Origin: Luscinia megarhynchos
Lineage: Eukaryota > Chordata > Aves > Passeriformes > Turdidae
Length of the DNA: 64,000 nucleotides
Assembly (NCBI GenBank): GCA_034336665.1
Contig: CM067592.1
Location: 35,653,889-35,717,888 of the forward strand
Direction: 5' to 3'
Of this stretch, positions 43,281 through 60,537 are shown in pieces. Position 1 is the stretch's first letter. Each line of letters opens with the position of its first letter. Both the position numbers and the translations under genes were made by a program. The notes under the pieces were generated by a model. That model was not told the DNA's origin, searched no databases, and was given only the letters and a program-made list of their open reading frames with translations.

Positions 43281-44494
43281 TTTGTGATCAAACACAAATA
43301 GTTAATATTTCAGCCATTTCACAAGAGCAGAGAGATGATATTCCTTTGAGTCTCCCTGAGACATTTTTACATTGAGCTAATTTCTACTCAAAAAAATAAT
43401 TTTTCTTCTTTAGGAGGAAATTATCTCCTATTCCCTATTTATTTCTTGTAACATAAAATGAAACTACTTTAACACCATGCAGTATTTTCCTGCTTAAGAC
43501 TACTTCCAACAGAAAATGCTTCTGGATAAACTTCAAATTAGTCTTTATTTATAGATTATATTTAGGCTTGATATACTCTCAAGCACAGTAAATGTTGACA
43601 TAGAGAATTAACAAATGCATTGTGCCAGCTCCTACTTCCTAGGGTTTGAGGTTTTTTTTTCTATTCAATTGAATATGTCAGTTGGGTAGATTATATATTA
43701 TTGTATCACTGTAGAAACTAAAGAGAGACTCTTCTCCAAATTAAAGCAGATCATTAGCATCCGGGTTAGAAGCCACATTTTTCCTACTTCATTTTTATTT
43801 AGCCTTACAGCAGCCTCCTGGTGTGGCTATGTGCCAAAACAGAAACAGTAATATTTATAAAATATGCTAGAGGCTGTAAGGAAACTCTAAGCAGCAAGAA
43901 TAAAAGCTACATGCCTCAATAAACAGCTCTAACAACATCAATGGAGTGCAGAAAGAATGCAGAGGAGTTTTTAATGAGGAATTATTATTAGGTTCTCTTT
44001 CTAGGGAATAGGGAGGAAGATATTACCTTTTTGACATTTTACCGGCTTTTTATGTATAACAAGATCACAGGTATCTTTCAAAATCTATCAAGAACATTTT
44101 ATTTTCTTCCTTAAATCATTAAAGAGAACTGTTTATTCAAGAGTTAATCAACTCTAACTAAGCCTCTGATTTCGTGGAAGAGCAATTACCTCCTGGCAGA
44201 TGAGCCCAGAGAATCAAGCAGATTTTTTCCTCTATTCCCAAGATATTCCACAGCAGGGCTAAGATTAACAGCTATGTTCCCAGACACAAGCACAATACTC
44301 TGTCCATCCAATATCTCACTATGGAGCAGCAAAAGCATTGTGCTGTAGTCAAAACCCTCCTGTCTCGTTTCAATTTTTAACAATTTTTCTAATACTGGCT
44401 TGAAGTGAAATAATATTCCCCATTAACTTGCACATTTTCTGTTTGCATTTTGGCTTCTGCTAGTTAAATGGAACATTTCACAATTTTCCACTCA

Positions 44495-44641
<147 letters not shown>

Positions 44642-45640
44642 CTAAGTGCAAGGGAAAGAAAGCAAATGAAAGCAGTGAAAATGCTGAATTCTCAGCAACT
44701 GAAATAGCTGTACCTAATGGCATCACCTTTAACAGACACAATGAAAACCAAGTTTTCCTGTGTAGTGTAAATCTGTGGTTCACCCATACATAGCTGATAC
44801 ATAGCTGATATCATATCCATACCTAGCTGATATTTAAACTTCCTAGGCAACTTTTTCAGAGACAAAAGGAGATGCTTGGAGGGGGCATGGAAGACCATAT
44901 GTACAAGTGGCTTTTAAAACAACTTTATAACTGGTCAAAATCAAAATCTCTCTGTTCAATATTCTACGTCACACAGTTGCTGCACTACTCACTACCTCCC
45001 TACTGTTGGATGTCCTACCATCAAAATCTCCTTGCAAGTCCTGATACCTCTGTCACTACCTCTTTCCTTCATTTTCTTTCCTCACCTCCATTCAAAACCA
45101 CAACCTTAGACTATATCACTCTGATCCAGGGAAAGAACTGATGGTAACATGCTTTATACAAAAGTCTCTAGGATTTCAATGACAAGAGCACAGTGATAGG
45201 ACTCCTAATTACAGGAGACAGACTCTAACCTTGTCAGCTCACCAAGATCTGAGGATGGGATTGTAATCATCCAAAAAATACCCCACATTGATCTGGGTAT
45301 CAATGCCTACTTGAATTTGCAATCATATACAGACATCTTCTATACTTTAGAGTGGGCAAGTACAGCTTTAGCACTTTAAAATAAATTAAAGCTTTACTCC
45401 AAAAGCATCCAAAACCATGAAAAATCTATATAGCACGGTGTGAATATTGAGAAATGTCTCAACCCTTAGCAAATTAGACATGTTTACAAAAATTATTCAC
45501 ATTCATTCATATTCCATATTTTGTTTACAATATGAAATACAATTCTTGAATATTTAGAAGTTTGTTTACTTAAATAAATATGTTATGTCTTATACAATCT
45601 TAACCAAATACAGAAGTTCTGTAAAAATATTAAATCTAAC
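44642..45640 (-). other. FRMD3: FRMD3 intron, 1.0 kb
   Basis: Donor GTTAGA at 45640 (weak beyond GT) and acceptor CACTTAG at 44642. A small triplication of the ATAGCTGATA motif lies near 44790-44832. Confidence 0.8.
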
Positions 45641-45704
45641 CTCTTTCTGAGCTCCAAACACGTAAAATGTCTTCCCTTCAAATTTCAGTTTATAGACATC
45701 ACAC
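45641..45704 (-). CDS. FRMD3: FRMD3 coding exon: FERM C-lobe, middle
   Basis: A 64-base exon with acceptor TTTCTAG. Its first G completes the split tryptophan codon, then it reads CDVYKLKFEGKTFYVFGAQK and E. The donor is GAG|GTTAGA, canonical in its GT but a weak match at later positions. The segment corresponds to a strand pair of the FERM C-lobe. The open frames around it in other phases are noise. Confidence 0.92.
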
Positions 45705-49962
<4,258 letters not shown>

Positions 49963-52900
49963 TTACTGACATTTCAACTATTTCAATGTTTTGTTCATAA
50001 TAAAAAAATAGAAAACTTTTCATATCTTTTATTCTGCTGAATTGTACAGTGACTGATGTTTTCGGGTAAATTTTGATTTTTTTAATAAATGCCAAGATAA
50101 CCACAACTAACCAGAATTATCTAATATTCAGCAACTATTTCTTGTCTTTTGATATACTCTCATGTCAGCCTGAATATGAAATAAACCTGAGCATCTTTTT
50201 TTCCACAAACTTTTGCTCCCCATATCATTTGAAAGGATTGTGCAGATTAACAAACATTCCTTCCAGTGCAAGGTATAAACACGGCATTCATATTTCACTG
50301 CCCACTCAGATGTATGCCTAATTATAGCAGGGCCTGCTACCAACATGATAGCTCAGATCTGTCAGTGTTTCCATTTATACACCCCCTATTTTTAGGGCGC
50401 CGATAATCAACAGCAAATATACACTAAAGCCTGAAATGTGGCATGAAGACTTGGGGTCTAGAGTAGTTTTATCTCATTTTAGGAAACTACTGCCATTAAA
50501 ATAAACTCAACACAGACTTACAAGGATTATTTGAAAGTGAACTCTTTCAAGTACTATTTCATTTCTGTATCTGTATGAACTAGAGTGTATGATTTTGATA
50601 GATAATACAGTTTTATGATCATGAACAGTGCCTAGGACCTCTAGAAAGCCAGATCTCATAAATACTTTCCATGCCAATTAGTAAAAAATACAAAAAATTT
50701 TTTAAAAAAGCCATAAAAAATTTTTCAAAGATCAAAGATTATAGTCAAGCATTACTCTACACCTGAATTTTTTGTTTTGTGAGTGCAGCCTCACACTGTG
50801 ACTAATTGTAAATAGGAATTGGCATTTAATACTTCACTGTGTATTGTAGCATAATTTCCCTGAAAGCCTGTTATTCCTCATCAGGTAGAAACCAACAAGT
50901 ATTAATGCATGATATTCAGGATCTGGCCCAAAGTTCAGTTTAACAATTAAAGCAATATGTAGCATCAAATACTATTTTGAACATATCAGGACAATGACCT
51001 GTGGCAATGTGTCACTACCCATTTCCAATACAAAGTTTTAAAATTGCTCATTTTTACTTTACTGTTTGCCATCTCCTAATCAACCCCATGACATTTCTTG
51101 GATATTTAAGTATCTTAAGTATTTATTTGACACTACACAACCTTCCTTTTATTTCAGATCACATTTTTGTGGATGTTTTACTTCTAAATTTAAAAAATCT
51201 ACATATTAGAGAAGAAGTGGCCTTCTTTCTCCTTCCTGTTTTGGTCTCTTTCTCACCACGTGTCCATGAGGAAGAGCATGTATTATGGGGAACACCAAAA
51301 ATTACAGATGTGTATTTACACAGCTAATATTTAAGGAGAAAGCATCAATCAAAACAAAAATGCTTATTTTTCCGCTCCATTTTTTGGTAGCTCTATTAAG
51401 CTTTTTCTCCATTTTAAATACTACTAAATCACAACTTTATGTGTCATCACAACTGTAAGATCATAAATGACGCCTAAAAAGGCAACAAGTTTATTTCATG
51501 TACCAGACAACTGCATTTGACCAAAGTAATTAACTAGTTTGACCTAAATTACCTAGAATAGTTATGTTGCATAGTGAAAAGCCAAACAATTCATTTGGTT
51601 TCTTATTAGATGTTGTGCTTTACAAAAACAAAGGATTACAAAATGCATTTTTTTACTAACTCTGTTTGCTGGTACAAAGAATAGTTAGTCTTCTGGTTTT
51701 TAATAGACAAAAAGTGAGAAGTAGGTTGCAACAATGTGGTTTGGGGAGTTGGCATATTCAAATGGGGAAAAAATCTCAGTTTGGTATTACTATTAAAGAG
51801 ACATTTTTAAAAGTATTATCAGGCTCCCCTCCCCTATAGCCTCTGCTACTATGATGATTTTGTGTATGTCAAGTGAAACAAGCTGTGGCATTTGGGGAAA
51901 AAAAAGCAGAAGACAGGGACAAATTCGATCTTATCCGATTACAGACTAATCAAATGGCTACAGTGCAAAGCCTTAAAAGAGCATCACAAAGCACAGGAGT
52001 CAAGGACAATATCAAATGAAAAAATCCTCATTCATCTCTTATCAAAGGATTAACATTTAAGCCTTGATAATATGCTTTTCGTGTGTAACTTAGTAATGAA
52101 ATTTTTCTTACTAAATAAAAATATAACTGTAACAAATCCTATCAGCAGTCAACTTTTTTATCAATCACTAATCTAATATTAGATATGCCTTTGATGTGTT
52201 TTGTTTAAAAGTCCTTAAGCTTTCAATTGCGACAAACAGCCCTACAAAAGAATTTATGGTGTATTCACTTACGCAAGTGTTTTACAGTGGAAAACCCAGG
52301 AATATTTAGGCAACACATATTTGCTTTTTTAGAACTCAGTACTTTCAGAAAATTCAGGTCTCTCACTGCATTCACTGCTCTTGACCTTATTTTTCAGTAT
52401 TAATTCAGCATTAAGGGAAAGATATATTCTCTTTCTATATGTGGCACTGCAGCAGCCATCCACTGCATGGCAAAGGTATGGAACAGGACCAAAAAAAGAA
52501 AGTACTACTCAGAAAATTTCTGCATACCATAGAAATGATAAAAAACTGGATTATTTGTGAAATTAGAACTCCACAGCCATTAACTATGAATTAATGATTC
52601 AACCTAGGAATCAATCAATCAATCTAAAAGTTCCTAATAAAATTTTAATGAAACAAACACTTCAGTAGAACACTGAGAGTATGCAAAACATTCTGTTTTA
52701 ACTTCAGGCTCATGAGAAGTATGCACTAGGGGATGTAAAATCTTTTTTTATTCCCCACAGGGTCCCCAACTCTGAAGGACTTCAAAAGCAAGGAAGCTCA
52801 ACAGGGAGTAACTCCCAGGGTGTGTCACAGTGATGGTCTACTTGCTTCACTCACTGCCAATACCAATTCATTCCAGAAGTTTATCCCTTTCATACCTTTG

Positions 52901-55900
52901 CTTTGAAGTATGTATCTGTTACATACAGAAGTCATGAATCTAAATGCAAGTTAAAAATGAAATAGCACAGGACTGAGCATTAACTCCTTTTGACAAAAAA
53001 AACCATGTAGCAAAATCAGCAAAGGAAGAACATTTTCAATGCTATTTTCATCCTCTTGGTTCCTGAGCACATTAATGAGGTCATTTGATTTCTCTTCTCT
53101 GATTCCCTCACTGACTGTGGGATATTACTACTATTAACAAAGTAGTAATAATAAAAATTACAGTCCACCCTTCCAGCTCATCTCTATGTCAAGAAAAGGA
53201 ACTTGTTGCAGAATACAATAGCAATATTCTAGCAGAGTATGTACTATCTATGTTTAATTTCTGGACATTTGCAGTCTGTAAGGTGTATTAATGTATTTTA
53301 ATAAAGGAATAAATAAATAAATATGTACATAATGATCTGGCCTCTAGAGACATTATATATTCACCTGCAAGCCAGGGACACCAGCCATAATGCTTTAAAC
53401 AACACAGGCTCAGTCTCCATCAACCACTCTTTGCCCTGCCATGCAATCATGAAGATGTTTCACTGTCATCTCAGGAGAGACAAAAGCTACAACTCCCAGA
53501 AGGAAGTAAATATTGTTGTCGTTATATCCCAGAGCTTTTAGAGGACATACCCCAGCAGAACTGAGTTACTTGGGTTTCCTTTTAATCTAAAATAAAGCTA
53601 GAACTCTGCTAAAGAAACTATACATTTAGCTGCACTGTACACTGAACACAGAACTGCTTACTACATGAAAAAGTTTCTGCTGTTGCATCTTTAAATCTTT
53701 TTACATGTAGCTGAGACTCCAATTTTTATAAAATTACAGTGCTAATGGTCTTGATCAGCTCTTACTTTAAACTCAGAATATTTTGGCAGATAGCGGAGAT
53801 GTTTTTAAATAATGTCTTTTTGCTATTTTTAGTCACAACAGTGGAGCTATGTGGCATTGAAATAAACCTGCCATGATTGCTAATGTTTTAGTCGTAGCAG
53901 AAAAAATATCACAGTGGTGATGATAATTTAAAAAAAAAAACACTAAATGAAGGCACTGGTAAATGAAATTGCATTGTAGGCTGTGGTTTAGTTTATCAGA
54001 ATAATAAGACTCATCACATTGCCCAAGCAGCAGTGAAGCTCCCCAGGAAATGTCAAGCCTGGCACTGGCAGAGGAAAGCTTTTAAATGGGTCTGTATATG
54101 AAAAGAAACTTTATCATCTAGGAATTAAATGAATTATTGAAAATTGCTGAAATATACCAAACTTAGAAAGCTGCAGAACACTTAAATATCAACTTTACTG
54201 CAAAGTTTTTTCTCTCAGACAGAATCTGAGTAAAACCCAAATAACCACGTTAAAACCATAATCAAACTCTTTTACTGAGTCTATTAAATGCTCATGGGTT
54301 TAATTTTACAGCATGCATGCTGTGTTGATATGTGCCACTCACATAACTCCTTCTACCAGAACATTTCAAATTACTCATGGGCCTTCAGAGATCAGACTGA
54401 GAAGCTGTCTCTGAAGTCTGTGTTCAGACATTAGTATTTTACCTTTACTTCACAAATTGACACAGTGACACAGACAGCTTTAAGTTCAAAGACAGAATAC
54501 ATTTACAGAAGAGATGCAGTTTTAATTTAGTTAATATTAATTTAAAATATTTAATAATTCCATGATGCAGAGAAATCTACTAAGCTTTCTGGTTTTATTA
54601 TCACAGTAGATTAATATTTCTGGTCCAGACACACCTAGCCCATAAAGCCTTCCCCAAACAGAGAAGAGGTGAGGAGGGAGGAACGCAGCAGAGGAAATAG
54701 TTCCTTCCAGCCAATGAAGAAATCAGTACATTTTAAAATTTCACACAGACATCTGAAGATATCAGTGTGTTAAGTATGCAGAACCTGAATCCAAACCTCA
54801 CCATGAGACAGACAACAATTAGCATGATAAAAACTATGACATTTGCAGATCATGATTATGACCACTCTTCCCAGGGAATAAAGAAGCAAAAAAGTGCAGT
54901 GCATGCTCAAGTGCACATACACACAAGAAAAATCTCTCCTAAAGCTAAAAAATTATCAATGTTGCCATAAATTTTACAACCTTTTCAACTTAAGCAAATT
55001 ATCCTTTCTATTGAATACTTCTTGGAATTATATAAACAGAAAAGTCCCATGTATTGATATATCTTTTCAGTTTTTGAAAAGAGAATGCAAAAGACAACTC
55101 TTTTCTCTGCAAAGTTCCCTTCTCCAGATTACTGCTACAACTGCCTCTTCCATTAAATTCCTGCTCAGGGAAAGCTGTGCCTCACCCCAAAGCTTCTGGA
55201 AATGTTCTCTGTACCATGCAAACATTAATTAAAAAAGAAAAAAACAACTCACTCATGCTATTTTCAAGTTAGTGAAACCAGAACTACAAGAACAGCTCCT
55301 TGATTTGAATTGGTTTTAAGCACACTCCTGTCAGAAGAAATACAGTTCAGAAGAAAAAAGCTTTGAGGAAATCAGCATACATGGAATTCTTCAGGGAAAG
55401 GACTAGGTGACTACAGTCCAACAATTTTTCTGATTCATCCAGATTACAACTGATACAAATTCTGGAGTGAGAACACTGGGAAAATGTAGCAACAAATTTG
55501 TAGAAATAAATTATTTACTATTACACCACGTACAACGATGTTTTGATACTTAGAGAATTAATTCTTTTTTAAGTAGTGACAGCTGCCAATACGTGGACTG
55601 ATAGACAAATCTAAATGACTGCACTGGGAAACTCTGAGACAGCATGGGATACCAAAGCTGAAATGAAGTGCACAATGGACCCAGACCACCAAAGTCCTCG
55701 GTATATTTTGTATTACCAGGAACTAAAAAGACTTTGGGTCCTGAGGCCTGGAAGGCACTTATCTCTGCAGCCCAAGCCCTGTTCTTTTCCAGATATCCCA
55801 CTCAGCTCCACATAAACCTCAGCAGAGCCTTGATCCCTGGAAAAGTGGCTTCTGTCTTCTGCAACATGACTTGCAAGTTTTGGAGCACACTGTCTGTCCT

Positions 55901-57040
55901 TTCAATTGAATTCCCTTCGTGTATACGAGGCTGCTAGATACCAATGTGATTAGAGCAGTACAGGAAGCTAAATATAGAGTGCATACGAGCAGGCCACCAG
56001 CATGACGCATAAAACCATATAATATGTACTTTTAATTGTGAGAAGCACTTAAATAAAATAAATCCACCTTATTCTGGACTTACTTAATCATAATTTAGTT
56101 TTAGTGCTTTTTAATGTATCCAACATATGCTGAATTTCAATGTATTCATCATTCAAGAAGTTGTTTAATCTTGAATGAAATGATATTAACACTCACAAAG
56201 AAAAGCATTTTCTACCAACCCTTGCCAAGTCCTCTAGGACAGGCTCCCAGATCGTACTCAGACAGTAACATTCGTAGCTGTGCTTGCCAGTGGCTCCACT
56301 TAGAGCTGCACGAGAGCTGGAGAGCCACAGCAGTGGAGACTGGGATATTCTGTGCTCCTGCTGGCAGCAGTGTAAAAGCCACACGAGCACTGATGGGATG
56401 GCTAAGGCAGCACAGTAGAGTCAAAGCAGCACAGGAAATTGAAAAGTGCCTAAATCCTCACTGAGTAGTCACAATGTAAGTGATACAGGAAAGGATAAAA
56501 ATGTCACATGCCTTTCTAAACAAATTTAAACAAAACTTCTCATTTAGCGTGGATCAAAGACAAGCATTAATTTGTTATTCTGGTGTTCAAGAAAGTACTC
56601 CCGTTAGCTTAACACTTTAAATGGTTTTTCAGATACTTATCAGAAAATGGCAGTGATTTCACATCCTCAGAGGAAAATTTTCCTCTCCCAAAAGACAGTC
56701 TTTCACATATGACTCCTGCAATGCATTTTATACACAAAGTAGAGGCAATAGCCAGTTCAGTAACACTCAGTATCTTAAACCTGCATCCACATTGGCCATC
56801 CAAGGGAATAAAAAATAACCTGTATTTACCTATATGAAGTCAGCATTGAAAACAGGCATTGGAGCAGGTCATGTAACTTTGAAAAAGTAAATATTTGTGG
56901 GGGGCTTTCAGATAAATTCAAGGCTTATTACATAACTCTTCCATAAATACATGGTGCAATATTTCACATCAGAACTAAAAATGGAGTATTAGTTTTCAGA
57001 TAGGATAGAAAAATGGCTTCAGTTTCAACCAGTGAGTTCT

Positions 57041-57155
57041 TTAAAAAAAAAAGGAAAAAACCAAACACCACCCCACGTCTCTACACTAAAAAAAAACCAC
57101 CCAAAATGACAAAAACCAAAACCAAAACAAAACAAAACAAAAAAACAAAAGAAAC
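57041..57155. repeat. A-rich AAAAC/AAAACC simple repeat
   Basis: A runs mixed with ACC, CCA and AAAACAAAAC units. The lysine- and threonine-rich plus frame (57013-57210) and the phenylalanine-rich minus frame over it are artefacts. Confidence 0.8.
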
Positions 57156-57424
57156 ACCCCCGACCCCTCCCCCAAATGAAGAAGAAATGAACAGGCTTCA
57201 AGGATGTTGACACAGGATTTAGAGAAGAACTGGCCTCTTCCAGTCCCAGGGCTTTGGTGATATGGGAGCCTACTGCTGGAGAGAGAGGTCATCATCTTTG
57301 TTTGTTTTCACAAGCAAGAAAACAAAGACTCTGGCTCACAGAGCTGAAACTGAGATGTAACAATTCTGAAGGCAGATGGATGGCAGCTGGATTGAAAAGG
57401 CTCTCAGTCTCATCTGTTCTGCTC

Positions 57425-57449
57425 ACATGTTAGCTGTCAGCTAACATGT
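57425..57449. repeat. Perfect hairpin, 11-bp arms, 3-base loop
   Basis: ACATGTTAGCT (57425-57435), loop GTC, exact complement AGCTAACATGT (57439-57449). Confidence 0.8.
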
Positions 57450-57736
57450 CACTCGAGTAACTTGTAAGAAAAGACCTGAGGAACCCCTTGCAACTTTTAA
57501 AAACACTCACTGAGCAGCAGAATATTAATTGTTATCAGAAAATTCGACTTGTTAAGGAATGCATTGAAGCACATGTGCTAATCAATGCCATAGAGAAGAC
57601 TGGTTTTTTTCTTTTTTTTTGCTGCTAGATTTGCTGAAATCTGATAAGTATAGAACAGAAAGCAAATTAAGGAATATATAAGTAGAATACATGAAAAGAA
57701 TTCTGCTATAATTCATAATTAGGTCTCAAACACCTG

Positions 57737-57900
57737 GGTTTGGTTTTGGTTGGTTTTTTTGTTTTGGTTTAGGGTTTTTTGTTGGGTTTTTTTGTGGTTT
57801 TTTGTTTGTTTGTTTGTTTGTTTGTTGGTTGGTTGGTTGGGTTTTTTTGTTTTGGTTTGGTTTGGTTTTTGGTTTTTTATTGTGGGGTTGGTTTTTTTTT
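57737..57900. repeat. T/G-rich GGTTT/GTTT simple repeat
   Basis: Long tract of GGTTTTGGTTGG-, (GTTT)n and (GGTT)n units. On the minus strand it is A/C-rich, comparable to the opposite-strand tract at 57041-57155. Confidence 0.9.
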
Positions 57901-60340
57901 TCTAGGAACCAGCAGATCCACAAGTAAAAATGTCAGCCTGATACCATCTGATTTCCAAAAGGCAATTGTGAATGATGTCCCTTGACAAGACTACTGAAGA
58001 AATACAGGGACAGCCTCGTGCTGATCAACCACTGATGGCAGGAATTCAGGACCTGGAGAATCCCAGAGGGATCTCTGTGAAAGTTTATAACACTTACTGC
58101 CACAGGATCAGACAGATTACACCAACAGGAAAGAGGATTTAAAAGATGAGCTAAAAATGTGTCCAGTTATTCATAACAAGAGAACTAGATTGTTACATCC
58201 ACAAAGGATGTGCAGAATTACACATACATGAAAAAGAAAACCAACATAGAAAAATATATCTCTCCCACTGCTATAAAATATAAAACCCACCAGCACTGGC
58301 CTACCAGTTTTCCTACTCCTAACTTTAAGAAGAGCATGAGCCTGTTCTTGAAAGACTGAATTTATCAGATTTTTCAATTGCACCTTGGCTTAACTGATGA
58401 AATATCTTGGTTTGTAATTAAGGTTGAATTTATCCTTTGGAAATCTGTAGACACTGTATGGAACAATACTGAGAGTAAAAGAAATTGTTCTTGTTCTAAA
58501 ATGTTATTTCTGTGGGTCTGTGTGTACAGTGCAGGCTGGATTACTTTAATAATGTTAGATATAAAGCCATCAAAAGCATTTTTTTCACTGGAAAATACAA
58601 AGAAACTATATATGGAATTTCAGAAGAAAAAAAAGAGACACATTAATGCTAGCAAGGTTATGGTCATGAATGTTGCATTTCATTTTGAAAAACATATTTT
58701 AGAGGCCTCTGGGAGTAAAAAAGAGATGTTTTAAAAGGTTTAAAGTCTCCTGAAAAGAATTTTTTCTTCTTTCTTTGCATATATTGAAATATGAAAACAA
58801 AAGACAGGGGTAAGCATGTCGTGCAAGGGCCTTGTAATCAAGCAAAACTGTCCTTCTGCATTACGCAATTAATCATTTGCTCGGTTGATTTTTCTGCACA
58901 TCCCTATGCGTTTCCCGCGTTCTGGGACTGCCCTCAACTAAAGCAAAGATGCCGAGGGCTCATGCGAAATCCTCCCCTCCACACTCACGCATAGCCATTC
59001 CACTGGCTTAGCCTACAGCAGAGAGGTGAAAGATTTGCACAGCTAACACTGCTCCCTCTCTCTCCTGAAACTCCACTTAACTGTAGGCCAAAGAGGTTGA
59101 CTGATCGAGCTTTCCTCTATTTGCTTTGTTGCACGCATTAAAGGAAGTTCAGGGAACACTAAAGAAAGGAGCAGTCAGAGGAGGTTGCTAGATCTGCATG
59201 CCAGAGTCATTCCAAAGGAAGTTGCTTAAAGTACACGTTTCTGTGCAATTCACCACTATGTTAACCACCCTACAGATAAAGTGACCTAGAGTACATAGTT
59301 TCAGATCCGGGTCAGATAAAGTATCGAGTCAAAGGGAATTTCCGGAGATACGCTCGAGGACCAGAGAGGATTCTGGAACTAAAAAACGTGATTAACTCCC
59401 TAAATGAGGGTTTTGTTCACACTAATCAGCTAGAGCAGCTCTGATCTGAGGCTGTTCCCCACTGAGCTGACCTACATTTCGAAACAAATGAGTCTAGAAA
59501 TTGCACCCAGCAGTCAGCACAGGCATCAGCTACCATGATTAGCTGAGAGGTTAGCAAGGCAAAACTCAAGCTGACCCACATTTTTCAAACACGGCCCATC
59601 AGGCAGGCTATTGGAAATTTGGAAGCTTCTATTATAATTTCATGGAACAAACCCTCTAAGTTAACATGCACTACTTGGAGACAGATAAAAGTATTTCTTA
59701 GACTGTCTCTTGCAAAACGGCATTACAGAATTGCCTGAATTCATTCCTGTGCGTTGTTTCAAAGCTGTTTTCTGTCTCAAGCTTCGTGACTGCTTAGCGG
59801 AAAAATCTTAAAGTCATTGATGTAAATTCTCTGAGGTGGTACCATCCGGGGATGCACTTCAGTCACGCAAAAGCTCAGAAACTGAACAGATCCAAAATAC
59901 CAAAAGCAGGAAAAAATTGAATTGCAACAATAGAATTAATGAGGGAAATAATTCAGTAAATGCGAAGTGTAATTCAAGGTACTTCCATGCTCAGTATGGA
60001 ATCTAGCATCTCAGAGGAAATGCGTCTTTTGTATAATTAACTGAAACAAAAAATCCTTGTAACTGTCACTTTTAATCAATGGAGTCTCAAAGGAAGTTCC
60101 ATGCCTTATTAGCTTCTGCATTAATGGCAAACTGATGCTGAACTATTTTCTGTGGCAATTAGCAATGTTTTCCCTTTGAGGTAGCTCTATTGTTCTGGTG
60201 CGAGACCGGAATTTAAAACAAATGCACTCCTGATCCCCTCTTTCACACTTGATTTATCCTAAGCTGGCGTGGACTGAGTCGAGTTGCTTCTATGTCTAGG
60301 AGTGAAAGCACAGACCCGCGATGTTGAAATCTAAAGGTGC

Positions 60341-60350
60341 TGGGCGGGGC
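60341..60350. promoter_or_regulatory. GC-box-like motif
   Basis: TGGGCGGGGC, a good match to the Sp1/KLF consensus, about 180 bases before the TATA-like sequence at 60528-60537. Confidence 0.4.
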
Positions 60351-60527
60351 AGTTTCTCTTCCTGAAGAGGATGTGATCGCTTGGAACCCCAGGCACTGAC
60401 ATTGTGTACGAGTTTCCTGAATGAGCCCCACAGCTTAAAAGGTCTGGGCTCCAGTTTTGGCCTGCTGCGATGCATTAAAAGGCTACCGCTCCACCTGTGA
60501 AAACAGAGACCGAAAGTAGGGCTTTAT

Positions 60528-60537
60528 CTATATAAAG
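60528..60537 (+). promoter_or_regulatory. TATA-like box, plus strand
   Basis: CTATATAAAG followed after about 30 bases by a CpG-rich stretch containing CTCCGCGCCGCACTTGCAG, which would hold the start site. A splice-donor-like CTG|GTAAGA follows at 60723/60724. On the minus strand the motif is also TATA-like, so direction is not certain. No known gene is attached. Confidence 0.35.

Noticed and set aside
57013..57213. Lysine/threonine-rich and phenylalanine-rich frames on both strands
   Set aside because: Produced entirely by the A-rich simple repeat at 57041-57155.
58378..58734. 118-residue plus-strand frame
   Set aside because: AT-rich, lysine- and phenylalanine-heavy chance frame without domain, splice signals or family resemblance.
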